From contig OZ037769.1 in assembly GCA_964035545.1 (NCBI GenBank), forward strand, positions 9,215,429 through 9,279,428: a stretch of DNA of 64,000 bases. The letters are read 5' to 3'. Position 1 is the first letter of the stretch, and each line of letters begins with the position of its first letter. Positions 33,757 to 45,400 of the stretch are shown one piece after another. The DNA comes from Bugula neritina. Its lineage: Eukaryota > Bryozoa > Gymnolaemata > Cheilostomatida > Bugulidae. The translations under genes were made by a program, and so were the position numbers. Below the pieces are notes generated by a model, which worked only from the letters and a program-made list of their open reading frames with translations, was not told the DNA's origin and made no database searches.

Positions 33757-33762
33757 AATAAA
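33757..33762 (+). terminator. Poly(A) signal, likely NLK
   Basis: AATAAA, 838 bp after the NLK stop and 263 bp before the convergent STYXL1 stop. Confidence 0.5.
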
Positions 33763-34024
33763 ATATGAAAATTAAAACAATGCATTATCATGTTGAATTG
33801 TCTAATTGTTTTAACTATTGGTGAATTACTCATGAATCTTGCTTACTCTGCTAGTAGGCATTATGCCAGCAGATGCTCAGTTGGCCTAGTTCATCTAGGT
33901 GGATAGTTCAAAGTTATAAACAAGGGTCAAAGTCTACTTATGTAATTGTATATTTGCTTAAACTGGTAAATTCTACATAGCAATAGTTTGTTTCAGAATT
34001 TATAACAATAACTAACTAAAGCAT

Positions 34025-37000
34025 TTACAATTGCAATGTTGTTACAGATTTCCCTTGCACGTACACTTCAAATTGAATGAGATCTTGTAACAACTGTCCC
34101 TCAGGTAGCACTGGAATATGGTGCTCTTGGCAATATCTCATAGCAACCTGCAGCAATAAACAAAATATTTACAACTCGTAGACACACACTTGACCTTTCT
34201 TTCCACATGGATGGTTTGTATGGTGACAAACAAAGTCAAACGTTCAGCAGCTGATCAACACTGTTGACTTCAAGTACAGTGCTTGTTGCATCATATCTTT
34301 TTGGCTAATTCATAAACTTGCACACTCCTTATCAACTGCAGTACTGTGAAATTACTAGATAAATCATATCCAGCTTAAACTGAAAAATAATTTCTTTCAG
34401 CATATTCAACAGCTGTGAAGAAAACATCATAGGTGGGGAAAGAAGGTGACCTACCCTGCCTTATAAAGTTGTTTATAGCTTCTGGAAATCAACAAACAAA
34501 TCTTGTGTAACAATAAGATACACCAAAGAGTCAGTAAATGAGAACTAATGGCAACTTCACCCTCTACTGGCACCAAGACTCTACTGGTGCCAAGAAAACT
34601 CTGTTAGTTTTATTGCTGCTCAGCAATAAAATAAGCAACAGATAATTTTGGAAGTTGGCCAACAATTGAATAAAGTAAAATGCAATTTCAGAGGTGTTTC
34701 TAGTGTTCAACATTGGAGAATATTCTTAAAAGATTGAGATCAACTGGCAACATTTCCATCTTTATACCAAATGTTTGTGTTGCTGGCTAACAATTATACT
34801 GCAAGTAACACTAGAAGTTTTGCACCTAATGCTACTTTTTTCTCCCCATCTCCGATTTCTCTTGTTCGGGTAGAGGGAAGCACTTAATGCTACTGTCATA
34901 ATAATACTAAGATGAGTCATAGGAGCTTGAAAATAAACAATAGAGACACAACTCACGAAGTAATGGCTACTTAGGTAATGCTTTCTATAGGCGTACATAA
35001 ATGAGCTCAACATGAATGAACCAAAAAGTTATTTTGCTTTATTGCTGCAAATATCGACCTAATGTACTGTTTTATAGTTTAAATAAAGAAAAGACATTTA
35101 CAATACCAGAGTTAAAGAAGACAACTCCATATTTACTATTGGTAAAATGTTCACACACTGCCATACCGTACGACATAAAAGTACAAACAAAATGGGGCCG
35201 CTGTTACGTTTTGTCAACAGGCGTTCACACACACTGACGTAAAAGTACAACGCATGACGTTGAGCTGTGACCAATCATAATAAGGCTAATTCTTGTCTGC
35301 GTGAACTTGTACACCTTAGGATATTGTTCACAAATTATTTTGCAACATTCTTTTCAAAAGATGTTATATAAATGCTATTGACTAAATAAAAGCAATTAAA
35401 AGGAAACAATCTCCTTTTTAAATATATGTGTCCTTAAAATAATTGTGCCAACTAATTTGAATAACATATTATATTTTAGCCGTCCAAATAATTGTGATTA
35501 GGGAAAGCTAGATTTTTAAGCTGAGTTTGATTTAAACAAGCCGGATAAAGATTTTTTAATCCTTTAAAACTTTTGAATTGGTTAAATTAAATCAACAATA
35601 AGCGATTAAAATAAACTAGCGAAAATGTTCTTTAAATTTTAGTACCAGATCAACTCTACCCAATGGGAGCCCTCCGTGATTTTTTTCATCAAGCACTGCT
35701 TGATCAACGCCACTACTTATTCAGCGATTCAGCCCGGGTGTTACTAAAGATGGCGGACATTTGCTGTTACAGTACGGCAATGTGTGAACAGGAGGTTAAA
35801 AGAACAGCTTCCACCAAACCTTTGAAATCTGACTGCAATCTCAAACAAGTCATCTCAAAACTGCGGTGAATTATACAAAGTTTCTATTAATCTGAAATAA
35901 ATATCTATACACTTTCTTGCTGAGCAAAATTTAAACCCATTTCAAATGAAATGAAAGACATAATATAATGAACCATAATTATACCATGGAGAAGTTTTCA
36001 GAGACTAAGGAGGCAAAGCCAGAATAGTGAAATCAAATCATCTGTCATTATTTGTAATGTTGGTCATAAATTAGTAAAAGGACAACTTCCTACCAGCAAA
36101 AGAGATAAAGAGATAAAACAACTCCAATAAGTTTAGATGGCAGGCAGTTTCTTACAGTTGAAACTGAAAATTACCTTTAGAGTGCATTTGGTTTTGACCA
36201 TCAAATACACAAGACAAACAGCGGCAGCACTGCTCAGTATGTCAGAGGAAGTGACAGCCACTGCATTATGTTGATCTACAATCAGTAGCAGATATATTAG
36301 AGACAGCCAGAGAAACATGGTGACACATACTAACATACTCTTGTTGACATGGTGATACATACTAACATATTCTTGTTGACATGGTGACACATACTAACAT
36401 ATTCTTGTTGACATGGTGACACATACTGGCATACTCTTGTTTACATGGTGACACATACTGACATACTCTTGTCGACATGGTGACACATACTGACATATTC
36501 TTGTTTACATGGTGACACATACTAACATATTCTTGTTGACATGGTGACACATACTGACATATTCTTGTTTACATGGTGACACATACCAACATACTCTTGT
36601 TTACATGGTGATACATACTAACATATTCTTGTTGACATGGTGACACATATTCACAAAACCAAACATAAATTACAAGGTCTATTCATACATGTATATATAC
36701 AATTGATATAGTAGGGTAGTTTTTAATAATAATGTTAATAGAATGGCAAAATTACTATCAAAAATAAAAAGATAAATCATTTTGATGCATCATAACCAGT
36801 TTATTTCATAAATATGTTATCTTGTGTCTGTCTCCTATTTACACTTTAATAATCACTTCAAAATGTTGTAGTCGACTTTATTTTTAATTCTCGAAATTGT
36901 AATCATATAATTGTTTTCATTGCACAGGCAATTGCAGCAAATTGATATTTATGCCAAAAATGTTAAAATTCTTTTGGTAAGCAAACACTGGGCATTAGAG

Positions 37001-39690
37001 ACCCACTTCACCACTATGTCAACATAAGTACACAATACAACTAACCAATAAATGTAACAAGTTTAACCACGTTTGCTGGAATGAGATACCCTCCACCAAC
37101 ACCAGCTCTGCATTGCAGGTTAAACACTTCGACTTCTTCATCACCCTGCTCTGCATCCCAAAGTCTTCCAACAGATAACCTGTTACTACAATAGTACATG
37201 TGACTTTATCAGCATCTCACAGCAAGTTGGCAAATGTGACAACAATGTCATGTGACTAAACAGAGGGTGACATACAGTAAGAGACAGCAACTACAAACCT
37301 CTGGTAGCTACTCATGCAGTTGATATAGCCAGTTAACTTCAGGTGTTGCTGAAATATGACGCTATGACACTGCTGCCAGTTAGCTATGTAGAGCTTTCGA
37401 GGCAAAACCTCTAAAGGGTAAGTACTGTACGCATCTAGTGCCTGAAATGTATACTTTGGTTAGACAACAAGTTATCATCACAGTGTTGATATACTATGTG
37501 TGCATGTAGCAATGCAGATGGGTTACTGGCACAAACATGTTCTGCAACAGTAATATTAGCTCAACACTAAATTAAGGTGAACAGCAGAGCTCAACATTCA
37601 AGGTTATTTGGTAAACAAAAGCAACTTAATTAAAACGAAGAGAAATAAATAACAATAGAAACATGAAAAGTAGAAGTAGCAGAGCCCCAACATGCCATCT
37701 GCTTCATTATGGAAGCATTGAACTGTTCTCCCGTTTAACAATTTGAGTAGATAAATTCAACAGAGTGTGTCATCTCCTAACCAGTGAGTGTGAAGCTGGC
37801 ATTACTTCTCAGAATACAGATTAATAACTAATATAGATTTGGACTTTAACTGTAATCATCATACCTCAGCAGTTAAAAATGTTCATTTTTTCCTATTCCA
37901 CTTTTTTTTAAACTCTTTTTTTAAACTCTTGAAAGTATTTTTAGTAGTAACTTCAATTTAAAAAAACTGTGACTGAAACTTATTCATTTGCAAGGGAATT
38001 TCAAAGTTGGCAGCAAATAGTGTAGCCCCATAAGGTAGTATTGAATCTGTTAGAGCTGGAGAATGTACACGCAGAGTTTGGCATGTAAGAGCTGTGGGTT
38101 GTAATAGGAAGCAAGGAGAAACTCACAGTATGCAGGTAGATTATTTGGTTAGTTCTGAGAAAGGGGTAGTATCTAGAGAAAAGGATGTAACCCCCTAGGG
38201 GTAGCATGTAATGACTATTAATGCACAGCATATTATATAATAATTTCAAATGCTTAGGAGTGAATAGGCCTAACTGTAACTGTACAGGGGAATGTGGAGC
38301 TGCAAAGGAACACTGGAATAGAGCAGTTATGCAGTCAAACTAAAGGCTAACTCTTACCACGCAGCACTTTGATTGGATGCCTGGCACCTGCATTGTACAG
38401 CATTTTGGCAAGAACTGTAGCTTCAGTTTTAATGTGTACACCTGAAGACAAGCAATAACCATATTAGAGGGCGTAACACAAGGAGTCCACCATTTACAAG
38501 CCTATAACAGAGCACACAAAATAAATAGATATAAGTTAAATCTTAAACTTAGAAAATAGATCTCATTGCATACATATATAGAAACTCATCAATACAAACT
38601 TAGCAGCTGCCAAGTGTAATTTCTTCTAACTGTAGTCTTGTGCATGATAAACTTGTTTAGATGTATATAGCATGATTATATAAGTATACTATATATTATA
38701 ACAAGAGTATATCACATATTATAAAATGAGTATATTATATATTACAACATGAGCATATTATATATTACAACATGAGCATATTATATATTACAACATGAGC
38801 ATATTATATATTACAACATGAGCATATTATATATAATTAAAATATGAATGAATTATTACACCTCAGCACCCAGGTGAAAACAAATGAGAAGACAATTCAG
38901 TACCAACCATCAACTTTGAGCACTTCAGTTCGGTTGTCATACACGACTACGTGTTGAACAGTCTCTATTCCAGCATCATATGGGAGTTGATATTCACCAC
39001 TAGATGTCTAGAACACAAAGATTTGTGTGTTATAGCAGTGACATTACGGTACACTGTAGACCACAATGAAGGACACCCATATAGTATATAATATATGCAG
39101 CAGTGTACCTTAGAAATACAAGAGTACATCATACAGTACCTTAGACGTAAACTTGGCAAGTTGAATATGTGATTCATCATAAGTCTCTCTTCTACGTGCA
39201 TCTGTTTCAACACATTTAATAGATACAGTATAGTTCAACATCATAGAAATAAAACCCACACCAACTAATACAACAACCAATACCACAAGTTACTGTAGAA
39301 ATGTTTAAATGCCCAGTAAAGTAAGGTATACACCACACCTAGTAACAGCATATAATTTGGATCAGCAACCTTTGGATGAGCACCATGCTCTCTGGCCATC
39401 ATTAGATTGAACAGTTGCAGAGGCTCTATTACTGTAATGCCATCCACTGTATTGGGGGTTTCAGTTGCTTCAGTGACCCTCTTGTTCAAGTTGAAGCCAT
39501 GACTCTTAGGAGGATTGAGCAAACAATCGGTATCTAACACATGGTCACTGAAAATGCGACGCTTTCTCCACTTCTCAAACTGATAAATGGGCACTTTTTC
39601 TGTTGCCAATACCACAGGGTTTAACTTTAGGTCTTTGAGAGCATTGGGCGGTAATGCTTTAAGATGATCAGCAGCAGGTTTGGAAGCCAT
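34025..39690 (-). CDS. STYXL1: STYXL1-like rhodanese/dual-specificity pseudophosphatase
   Basis: Nine exons (minus): 39690-39339, 39201-39140, 39007-38908, 38441-38358, 38194-38127, 37441-37299, 37179-37046, 36275-36175, 34147-34025. Phases match and give 388 residues. The rhodanese-like part shows IEPLQLFNLM, DPNYMLLLDARRRETYDESHI, VVVYDN and GGYILFSRYYPFLRT. The phosphatase-like part shows YPLEVLPRKLYIANWQQC and VTSSDILSSAAAVCLVYLM. This order matches vertebrate STYXL1 (MK-STYX). The HCxxxxxR signature is degenerate: the His, Cys and Arg positions are T323, S324 and S330, so no phosphatase activity is expected. Family members act as scaffolds, for example toward stress-granule and mitochondrial partners. 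About 80 residues precede the rhodanese part. The frame stays open upstream to an acceptor-like TTTCAG (exon from 39723), so the true start may lie further 5'. Confidence 0.9.
35149..35805. repeat. Fragments of the 13-kb MITE family
   Basis: Inside the last intron of STYXL1. Pieces at about 35149-35231 (CACACTGCCATACCGTACGA) and 35640-35805 (CAAGCACTGCTTGATCAACG, CAGCCCGGGTGTTACTAAAG, ATGGCGGACATTTGCTGTTA) resemble the MITE ends and interior. Confidence 0.6.
36314..36650. repeat. 32-bp minisatellite, STYXL1 intron
   Basis: About ten copies of a 32-bp unit beginning ACATGGTGACACATACTAAC, 39 bp upstream (in transcript sense) of exon 36275-36175. Confidence 0.95.
38698..38838. repeat. 23-bp minisatellite, STYXL1 intron
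   Basis: About five to six copies of ATATTATATATTACAACATG plus AGC. Confidence 0.92.
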
Positions 39691-39723
39691 TATGGCTCCA
39701 GCTTGCTCAGGTGCAAATCTAAG

Positions 39724-40700
39724 CTGAAATTGACAATGTAAACATTACTACACCAAGTAAAAAGTGTCGTAGAATTGCGTACATCCTAGTAACTTTGCAC
39801 AAATTATCTTTATTTTTTGCTTTTGTATGATACAATTGCGTACTTTTATTCCTAATAGCTATGTGTGTTTTCCTCTTTATTTCGTTATAATGGCATGTTC
39901 TAGAACTGATTAGGGCAATGCAAATCCACACATATAAAAGGAGGCGCACAGCCCAGAGTAGTCAGTGAGGAGCTGACACTGGATAAGACCACTTCTACCA
40001 GCTATCACGATATAGTTATATTATCCATATATATAACTACTTTTACTACTTATGTGAGAAGTTACCTGCTCAAACCTCTAAAAAAACAAGTTGTAATGCT
40101 GCAGTGTGTTGATTAGTAGTGGTGAATTAAACTTGATAATTATTTTTGCTCGTTCACTAGTTCAATTAAATAATTTAGAATGTTTCAATTGCACTTGCAT
40201 ATATGTAGTTGGTGTGAGTGTCACTATTAAATTTAATTGTTATACACATTTGTAATTCATCAGAATGAAAAATATTACTATTATTATTATTACTATTTAA
40301 TCATCAAAGATCTAATAAAACACAAATCTCACACCAGTAAAACTAAAACTAAACAGCTATTGATAGTCATTGTTTATGTTATCTTGTATTTAATTTTATA
40401 ATATTTCGGGTTAGTTCAGGTTGCTTCTAAAATGTTAAATTGAAATCATCTTATAACTGTAACTTATAGTTATACTTATAGCTATAGCTTAGGATTTATA
40501 ATATAAGTCCTAAGATCAAATATAAGTATAAACTTAAAGTTACTGTTCTACTTATATTTATAGCATAATTATAAGATTAGGTATAACTTAAACTTAAACT
40601 ATAACTATAAGGATAAGTCATAGTGATAACTGCATTGAAGCTCAAAGTTATACTGATGATGATACTAGGCCTATAAGTATAAGTATAATATTTACTTTTA
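39724..40700. other. STYXL1 5' flank, no gene recognised
   Basis: AT-rich. Around 40440-40690 it is rich in imperfect TAAGTATAA/TTATACTTA palindromes. Upstream exons or promoter of STYXL1 may lie here. Confidence 0.4.
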
Positions 40701-40704
40701 CTAT

Positions 40705-40977
40705 TGTAGTAATTTGTGCAATTACCGTGCGTGAGTTCCTAGCTTGTAATTATAGTCTATTTATCCACATCAATAAAGTATTTAAATAAGATTCAACGAG
40801 ATTTATTTACTACTAAGTATAATAAGAGATACAAAAAGTACGCAGATTAAAAACACTACATCTTTACTCTTTTAGTACGCTCTCTCTACTACTTTCTACA
40901 TCGCTGGGGGTTATCACATGACGCACTCTTATTGGCTAAAGGGCTTGGGGGGACGCGCGTATTACGTACTCACTACA
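40705..40977 (-). repeat. 3' LTR of the intact gypsy element
   Basis: 273 bp, TG...CA on the plus strand, nearly identical to 48006-48277. Confidence 0.96.
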
Positions 40978-40988
40978 CCGCCCCCCCC
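40978..40988 (-). other. Polypurine tract
   Basis: On the minus strand GGGGGGGGCGG directly before the 3' LTR. It primes plus-strand DNA synthesis in this class. Confidence 0.75.
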
Positions 40989-41333
40989 AGCAGAAAGCCC
41001 TACTTTCTGATAACACAGATACAGTTAATACTAAGACACAAAAAACGTTACAAAAAAAACTATAAAACTGAGAGAGCGTATGGCACATAAAAGAAAGAAC
41101 ATGACTATGTACAACAATAAAAAAATAGAAAAATATAACAGTAAAACACACTATGACACTGACGGGAGAGGCACTTATAAGTGAACAGTCCATAGAGTTA
41201 GAGATGTATACTTGTAGGTTACTATAGGATTGTCACACTGAGGAATTGTTCGTTAGCACCGGGCATGAGAGGGGTTCGAGATGGGGCACCACCTGCGGTA
41301 CCATCACGGGTAGGGAGTTTGGGGATGTCGTCT

Positions 41334-42107
41334 TCAAGCGCTTCCTTTCATTCGGGCTACAGAGGCAGAGAGGGCCCGGAGTTCAGATGCGGCGGCAGAG
41401 ATTCTCGGTGTCAGCCTTTGCACTTCTTTCTCTAGTTCTCGTATCCGTTCTTCTGCTTCTCCTAGGTTCCGGGCGGGGGCAGAGTGCCGGTTGGGAGACG
41501 AAGATGGCCAACGCCGTTTGCGAGAAGGCCTTGGGGAGACGGGGGGAGAGGGACGCCATCGCTGTGGTACTTCGATGCGTCGTAGCACGACTTTGGGTAT
41601 GGAGTCGGGGCGGGGCACTGTGCGTGCGGGGGGTGATGGACGGGGTACGCGCGGTCTCCTATATCCGGGTGGTTTAGGGCAGGGTCCTTGTGTGATGGCC
41701 CTGGGTGCGGGGAACTCCTGACGCAGCCGTTCATAGCGAGTCGGGTCTGATATAAATGGTCGGATGAGATCAAGGAATTGTGGGAAGGAGGGTTCGTCGA
41801 CTTCGAAAAGATGTCCAACATGGCATCCCATGGTCCGCTGGTGACGGAGGATGTAGTCCCTGTGGTAACTATATTCACCACAGGGACAAAAGGTGGTGAA
41901 ATAATGTTGGGGAACGTGAACTCGAAGTCTTCGTGGGGTGGTGAAGTGAAGCTGGCATAAACGGCAGGTGGTGCATTGGTCATCGCCCTTGTATTCTCGA
42001 ATAAGTGCTTCTGTGTCTGAGGTAACCCAGCATGACTGGTGTAAGAGTGCTTCCGGAAGTGTAGTGGGAACAGGTTCCTCGTTCCAAGCCATTTTCAATG
42101 ACGGCAT
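41334..42107 (-). CDS. Third ORF in env position: zinc-finger/coiled-coil protein
   Basis: 257 residues. C48-X2-C51-X12-H64-X3-H68 is a classical C2H2 finger. C74-X-C76-X12-H89-X5-C95 is a second, non-classical one. Residues 100-145 (PFISDPTRYERL, FPAPRAITQGP) are conserved in the decayed copy at 29-782. A Pro/Arg-rich stretch (150-210) and a predicted coiled coil (about 214-250, LGEAEERIRELEKEV) follow. I see no signal peptide or membrane helix, so it is not an envelope protein. It starts 378 bp after the pol stop, and a strong acceptor-like CTGCTCTTTTAG lies just upstream, which suggests a spliced mRNA. I do not recognise the family. A nucleic-acid-binding dimer is inference. Confidence 0.88.
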   Translation of the reverse strand: MPSLKMAWNEEPVPTTLPEALLHQSCWVTSDTEALIREYKGDDQCTTCRLCQLHFTTPRRLRVHVPQHYFTTFCPCGEYSYHRDYILRHQRTMGCHVGHLFEVDEPSFPQFLDLIRPFISDPTRYERLRQEFPAPRAITQGPCPKPPGYRRPRVPRPSPPARTVPRPDSIPKVVLRRIEVPQRWRPSPPVSPRPSRKRRWPSSSPNRHSAPARNLGEAEERIRELEKEVQRLTPRISAAASELRALSASVARMKGSA

Positions 42108-42133
42108 GTCACAAGGAAGAGGAGAGAGTGGTA

Positions 42134-42150
42134 TCTAAAAGAGCAGAATT
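42134..42150 (-). promoter_or_regulatory. Candidate splice acceptor for the ORF3 mRNA
   Basis: On the minus strand a pyrimidine-rich CTGCTCTTTTAG ends 26 nt before the ORF3 ATG (42107). A possible donor AAAGTATTAG lies in the leader before gag (about 47955). Both are read by eye. Confidence 0.45.
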
Positions 42151-42485
42151 ACTGTTAGATCGAGTGTGATCTTTACACCATAATTCTGATGACAACCGAC
42201 TGTTACTAGTCTGAGAGTCATACATCTTTTTAGATGGCACTCAAGAGACTGAGTCGTGTCGTGTAGACTGACAGAGAGACATAGTGTCAAGCTCCAGATC
42301 TAGTAGATCGTCGGCCATTGTTATGTTCTCGTCGCCTTTCACGTAGGACTCAGTCTCCAGTAGTCGTGATTCAATCAGGGCGATTAAATCAGAACTGACT
42401 GATGGTAGACTTGCTTCCATGAGTGGAAATGTTAGGTCAGAGCAAGCTTACCTGAGAACCCGGTATTTGTAATCATACTCAGCGT

Positions 42486-45400
42486 TCAAGCTTGGATGTC
42501 CGTGGATTGAGTTTGGATGCGTCTGCCCTTGACAACGTCAGCGTAGGAAAAGACTGGGCAGCGTGGTTGTTGCGCACGGCTAGAACTATTTGCCCCGGGC
42601 GTAGTAGTTTTGTTTACTACTCCGCCTTCGCAAAAGTTGAGATTTCCGTGGTGTTCACAACTCCCACGCTTTGTTGCCAGTCCTTCCGTACGGCGCCCAG
42701 CTGGACTTTCGTAACTGCCGTTTGTAACACGGTCACATACGAAGTCTTTCAGGTATGCTGGGGGTTGTCTAGTACGCTGGCCCCGTTCCAGGGGAGGTGA
42801 CGTATTAGCTGGAGAGGGGGGTGTAGTTGTTGGTCGGGGCGGTGTACTCACTGGTGGGCTATTTTGCTCCACTTGTGGTGTTTCTGGCCCGCCGTTGGTG
42901 ATGGCATTTCCCTCTCCGCTGTTGTCTCCGGATGGAGCCCCTCCCACGGGGGGGTTTTGCACTTCCGGACGCGGATGCGGATCCGGAAGTGGTGGGGGTA
43001 GACTTGGTACTGGGGGCGGTGGGCGCACTTCCGTTGATGGGAGTGGCGTTTCCTGCCTTACCAAGTCCTCCTCCCGCGGCACAACCACTTCGTATTCTGG
43101 TCCATGCCGTTGCCGCCCGCGCGTTGCTGTCTGCCTCCTGGGCTCCAACAACGGGGGGGCTGCTCCTGCTGCTCCTGGGCTAGCCCAATACGGTTTCAAG
43201 CGGGCTTCATTCTGGACAGAGACCTGTCCAGATCGCTCCAGCTTGTACGTATGATTGGGCATCGCCTCAACTACTACGTAGGGTCCCACAAACTTAGGCT
43301 GGAGCTTAGCCGCTTGTCCTCGACGCCTACGGTAGTTGATCATCCACACCCAGTCCCCAGTTTGATAGAGGGGTGGTTCCTGAGAGTCCTCCTGCCGTAC
43401 CTGCCACTGCTTTGCCCGCAGTATTTCGTGTGCGGCCCTCAGGTCCTCTATCAATTTACTGGCATACTCGTGGATAGTATAGTCTTGCTCTGGGATGTGG
43501 TATGTGAGGTGGTCAGGCACTCGCGTCTCTCGACCAAGCATCAGGAGGTTAGGGGTTTCCCCCGTACTGGTGTGTGGTGTACTACGGTAGGCCCGCATGA
43601 CTTGCGGTAGTACCGTATCCCATTCCTCCTGACCCCGGCCGAGGAGCAGACTGCGCAGTGCATCGCCCAGCATGCGGTTGTTGCGTTCTACCACCCCGTT
43701 GCCCTGAGGATGGTATGGGGTGGTCCTGCTTTGGTTTACTCCCCAGAGGCGGCAGAGGTCGCTCAACAGTTGAGACTGGAATTGAGCCCCCTGATCCGAA
43801 TGTATCTGCTCGGGTAGTCCGAGGTAGCAGAATACATTTTGGTCTAGCACTCTGGCCACCGTCGGGGCGGACGCATCTGGAATAGCCAGGGCGTCCGCCC
43901 ACCGTGTAAAGTGGTCGGTTAATACTAGTATCCAACTGTTTCCTCTGGGGGTGACGGGCATGGGTCCGACTAGGTCGACAGCTACCACCTGCCATGGCCT
44001 CCCAGCATATAGCCTACGCCGTCCCGCTTCGCCAGGGAGACGGCCATGCTTGCTGGCCTGGCAGATTTCGCATTGTTTGACTCTACGCCGTACCTCACGC
44101 TCCATGCCGGGCCAGTACCACCGGAGCTGTAACTTGGAGAGCACCCTGCTTACCCCGGCGTGGGCCTGTTTGTGGGTGTCCCATACTAACTCCCGGCGTA
44201 TGGCGGCTGGGCAGATCACCCTCTTTCTTCCGTACTGGCTGTTGTAGGCGGCCACTGTGATGGTCAGCAGACCATCTGGCCCGATCCGCAGGGAGTCCCA
44301 ACGTTGGCAGTACGACCGTAACTCGGTGCATCCCTGCCGCAGCTGTTCTTCACTGGGTCGTCGCCCCTCCTTTTTGGCTCGATATACGTCGGCTACTACT
44401 CCGGGGAGGTCCTCCTGGAGTCTTCGTAGCTCCCTGACGTTATCAGCCAAGACAGGATTGGCACGGAGACGTTGGATAGCCTCCGGGGGCGTAGTGGCCT
44501 TCTGTAGGAGTTGACCCTGGTCCCAGTCATACTCCGTTTCAGGGTGGTTCAATGCCCTCAACTCGGATTTTGGGGGACCTCCATCCCTCTTCTCGATGTT
44601 GAGGCACTGTTTACACCCCTCGTCCGGTCGCCGGCTCAGTCCATCAGCATTGCCGTGTTTCTTACCGGGCCGATGCTCGATCCGGTAAGAGAACTCGGCC
44701 AGGACTTCGAGCCATCTGGCGACTTGGCTGGACGGTTCTGCTCTCTTGCATAACCAAATCAAGGAGGCGTGGTCGGTCCGCAAGCGGAACTTCCTGCCGT
44801 ATAGATAGGGTCTGAAATGCTTCACCGACTTGATTACTGCCAGCAGTTCCTTTCGGGTAGTGCAGTAATTTCGTTCAGTGGGTGAGAGAGACTTACTGTA
44901 GTAGGCCACGACCACTTCGCGGCCCTCCTGCACCTGGGACAGCACAGCGCCGACATTTTGGTCACTGGCGTCGGTATCTAGGATATACTCCAGGGCAGGG
45001 TCTGGATAGGCTAAGATAGGGGCCTCTAGCAGGCGGCCCTTGAGGCAGTCGAACGCTCTTTGTTCGACGGGAGTCCACTGCCAGGTCACCCCCTTTGCGG
45101 TGAGCCGATTTAACGGCTGCGCTACCCCCGCAAAGTCTGGTATGTATTGCCTGTAATACCCTACCAGCCCCAGGAAGGCCCGTAGTCCGGTCAAATCCTG
45201 GGGGGTTACCCAATCTTCTATAGCTCGTACCTTTTCAGGATCCGTCGCCAAACCGTGACGGCCGACGACGTGCCCCAGGTACTTCACCTCTGGCTGCAAG
45301 AGAGCGCACTTGGAGGGTTTGAGCTTCAGATTGGCACCTCGGAGTCGATTGAAGACCTCCCGCAGACGGCTGATGTGTGTTTGAAAGTCTGGGGAGATCA

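Noticed and set aside
36314-36650. Regularly spaced repeats that might suggest a CRISPR array
   Set aside because: Direct tandem units with no unique spacers, in an intron of a eukaryotic gene.
41246-41677. Plus-strand ORF of 143 codons opposite ORF3
   Set aside because: Antisense of the zinc-finger ORF, whose coding is supported by the conserved relic at the left edge.
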